Below, in pieces: positions 26,816 to 27,742 of a stretch of DNA of 27,742 nucleotides (positions are counted from its first letter, which is position 1; each line of letters starts with the position of its first letter). The notes below the pieces were generated by a model, which did no database searches, was not told where the DNA came from, and worked only from the letters and a program-made list of their open reading frames with translations. The stretch is from NCBI GenBank assembly GCA_024516155.1, contig JAJJXM010000159.1, positions 1 to 27,742 on the forward strand, written 5' to 3'. The position numbers and the translations under genes are program-made. The DNA comes from Pyronema omphalodes (lineage: Eukaryota > Ascomycota > Pezizomycetes > Pezizales > Pyronemataceae).

Positions 26816-27301
26816 AGGAGCCAAGTTAGCCCTTCAAAAACACAAGAAAGAATGAAACATTATGCAGACCAGAAACGACAGGAGGCACCAGAATACCAAG
26901 TAGGAGACTTGGTTATGTTAGATGGACGAAACATACGAACTAGACGCCCATCGAGGAAGTTAGACCATAAACTGCATGGTCCCTTCCAAGTCGAAAAAAT
27001 CATCTCCCCAACAGCAGTTCGACTTACGTTCCCACGAAAATGGAAGATACACAACGTCTTCCATACTTCTTTACTTGAGCCCTTTAGAGCAGGAACTCGG
27101 GCTCCACCTGATACGAACAAAATTCTACGGGAAGCAGACGATGTTGAGGGAAGCGAGGAATATGATATCGATGAAATAATGAGCAGCTACAAATCAGGGA
27201 ACAGAGTACTTCACCTCGTTAAATGGCTTGGATGGCCTAACAAGAAAGATTGGACGGCGGAACCCTTCGACAACTTTTCAGTAGGAGGTCAGGAGAAGTG
27301 A
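26780..27301 (+). pseudogene. pol: Gypsy-2 Pol C-terminus: GPY/F module and chromodomain
   Basis: After the shift near 26780, a 60-nt stretch is read in the third frame. A second change at about 26836-26851 returns to the integrase frame (RMKHYADQKRQEAPEYQVGDLVML). The GPY/F-type module has KLDHKLHGPFQVEKI and NVFHTSLLEPF. The end is a chromodomain: EYDIDEIMSSYKSGNRVLHLVKWLGWPNKKDWTAEPFDNF, with the aromatic positions Y, W and W expected for binding methylated histone tails. The stop is TGA at 27299-27301. In chromoviruses this domain guides integration to heterochromatin (family knowledge). Confidence 0.88.
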
Positions 27302-27529
27302 CGATAGTTTCATCTCAAGTACCCTGATTCTCCAAGGGACTACCGACTCAAGGATTAAGGCTTAATGTTTTTCCCCACGAGGTTTTCATTGGGTCGAATC
27401 GGTAGTAGGATGTAGGGGCTGGAGGACTACATCTATAATTGATCACTCAATCACTTGGCTGCGGCGAGGTGCGATGACAGAATGATGAACTACGAGCTTC
27501 GGGACGAAGCTTGAACAGGGGGGAGGTGG
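27302..27529 (+). other. Gypsy-2 3' untranslated region with polypurine tract
   Basis: This is 228 bp between the pol stop and the 3' LTR. No ORF of interest is present. It ends in AGGGGGGAGGTGG (27517-27529), a polypurine tract directly before TGTCAC, as needed for plus-strand priming. Confidence 0.8.
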
Positions 27530-27742
27530 TGTCACACCCTATAATGTGTGAGAATGGAATAGGTATCATATATAACGCTATGGAGAATATGGCAAACTCG
27601 ACAGGAGAATGAATAATCAAGTTGGTATCGCGGGCCGGAACCCCCAGAGGAGCTCCGGCTTGCCACGTCACGTGATTCGTGACTTTCCGATAGGACCTCA
27701 CGAGACCCCGGCCCGAGGCGGCGAAACTATTATTCACTGTCA
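27530..27742 (+). repeat. 3' LTR of gypsy-2 (first 213 bp; cut by window end)
   Basis: It starts TGTCACACCCTATAATGTGT and follows the 5' LTR to TTATTCACTGTCA, where the window ends. Shared landmarks are GGCAAACTCGACAGGAGAAT and CCACGTCACGTGATTCGTGA. Differences are scattered, with a small indel near 27706. Confidence 0.92.

Larger units (their letters stand above)
19990..27742 (+). mobile_element. Gypsy-2: Ty3/gypsy chromovirus, nearly complete
   Basis: The order is 5' LTR, leader, gag, pol (PR-RT-RNase H-IN-chromodomain), polypurine tract and the first 213 bp of the 3' LTR at the window end. It is inserted in LINE B at 19989/19990; the right TSD is out of view. The two LTR starts differ at roughly two dozen of 213 positions by eye, so the insertion is not recent, in keeping with the frameshifts in pol. 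Confidence 0.92.

Overview
The window is a nest of retrotransposons with no recognisable host gene. The contents are Tad1-like LINEs (ORF1 with CCHC knuckles; ORF2 with AP-type endonuclease, reverse transcriptase, RNase H and a C-terminal CxC...H...C knuckle) and a Ty3/gypsy chromovirus with a C-terminal chromodomain. That mix points to a filamentous fungus, probably an ascomycete. I cannot name the species.

The layers can be ordered from target-site duplications (TSDs) and from reading frames that resume across insertions. The oldest visible layer is a piece of gypsy pol (about 1506-2266). It is bounded on the left by the 3' end of LINE A (1-1505) and on the right by LINE B, which starts at 2267. 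LINE B is split into pieces 2267-5379, 7388-9012 and 19744-19989. The insertions that split it are element C1 (5380-7374, 13-bp TSD), LINE D (9013-19725, 14-18 bp TSD) and a large gypsy element (from 19990 past the window end). LINE D is itself split by C2 (13123-17133, 11-bp TSD). C2 is split by C3, which lies on the minus strand (14463-16461, 13-bp TSD).

C1, C2 and C3 are the most interesting content. Once nested DNA is removed they are 1995, 1999 and 1999 bp. Each has a LINE-type 5' end, one ORF of about 480 codons (basic, coiled-coil, low-complexity), a LINE-type 3' UTR with a terminal hairpin, and an (AAAT)n or (AAAC)n tail. None has endonuclease or RT. They look like 'half-LINEs' that keep their own protein but must borrow a partner LINE's enzyme. 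C2 carries a 3' end almost identical to LINE A's, whereas C1 and C3 carry another type, which suggests 3'-end exchange between partners.

LINEs B and D share with the C elements a 5'-terminal box (ACACCACAC-GCAAC-GCGAC followed by a C tract and TGC), a purine-rich 3' UTR core and a 3' hairpin (AACC-loop-GGTT). LINEs B and D also share an 8-bp ORF1/ORF2 overlap. Both LINEs are now broken by frameshifts or stops; D is the better preserved.

The gypsy element has a 5' LTR rich in perfect hairpins, a TATA box, an intact gag (729 aa), a pol in the -1 frame overlapping the end of gag, a polypurine tract and the start of the 3' LTR. Its pol carries one uncompensated frameshift and one compensating pair of frameshifts, and the LTR copies differ at roughly two dozen places by eye.
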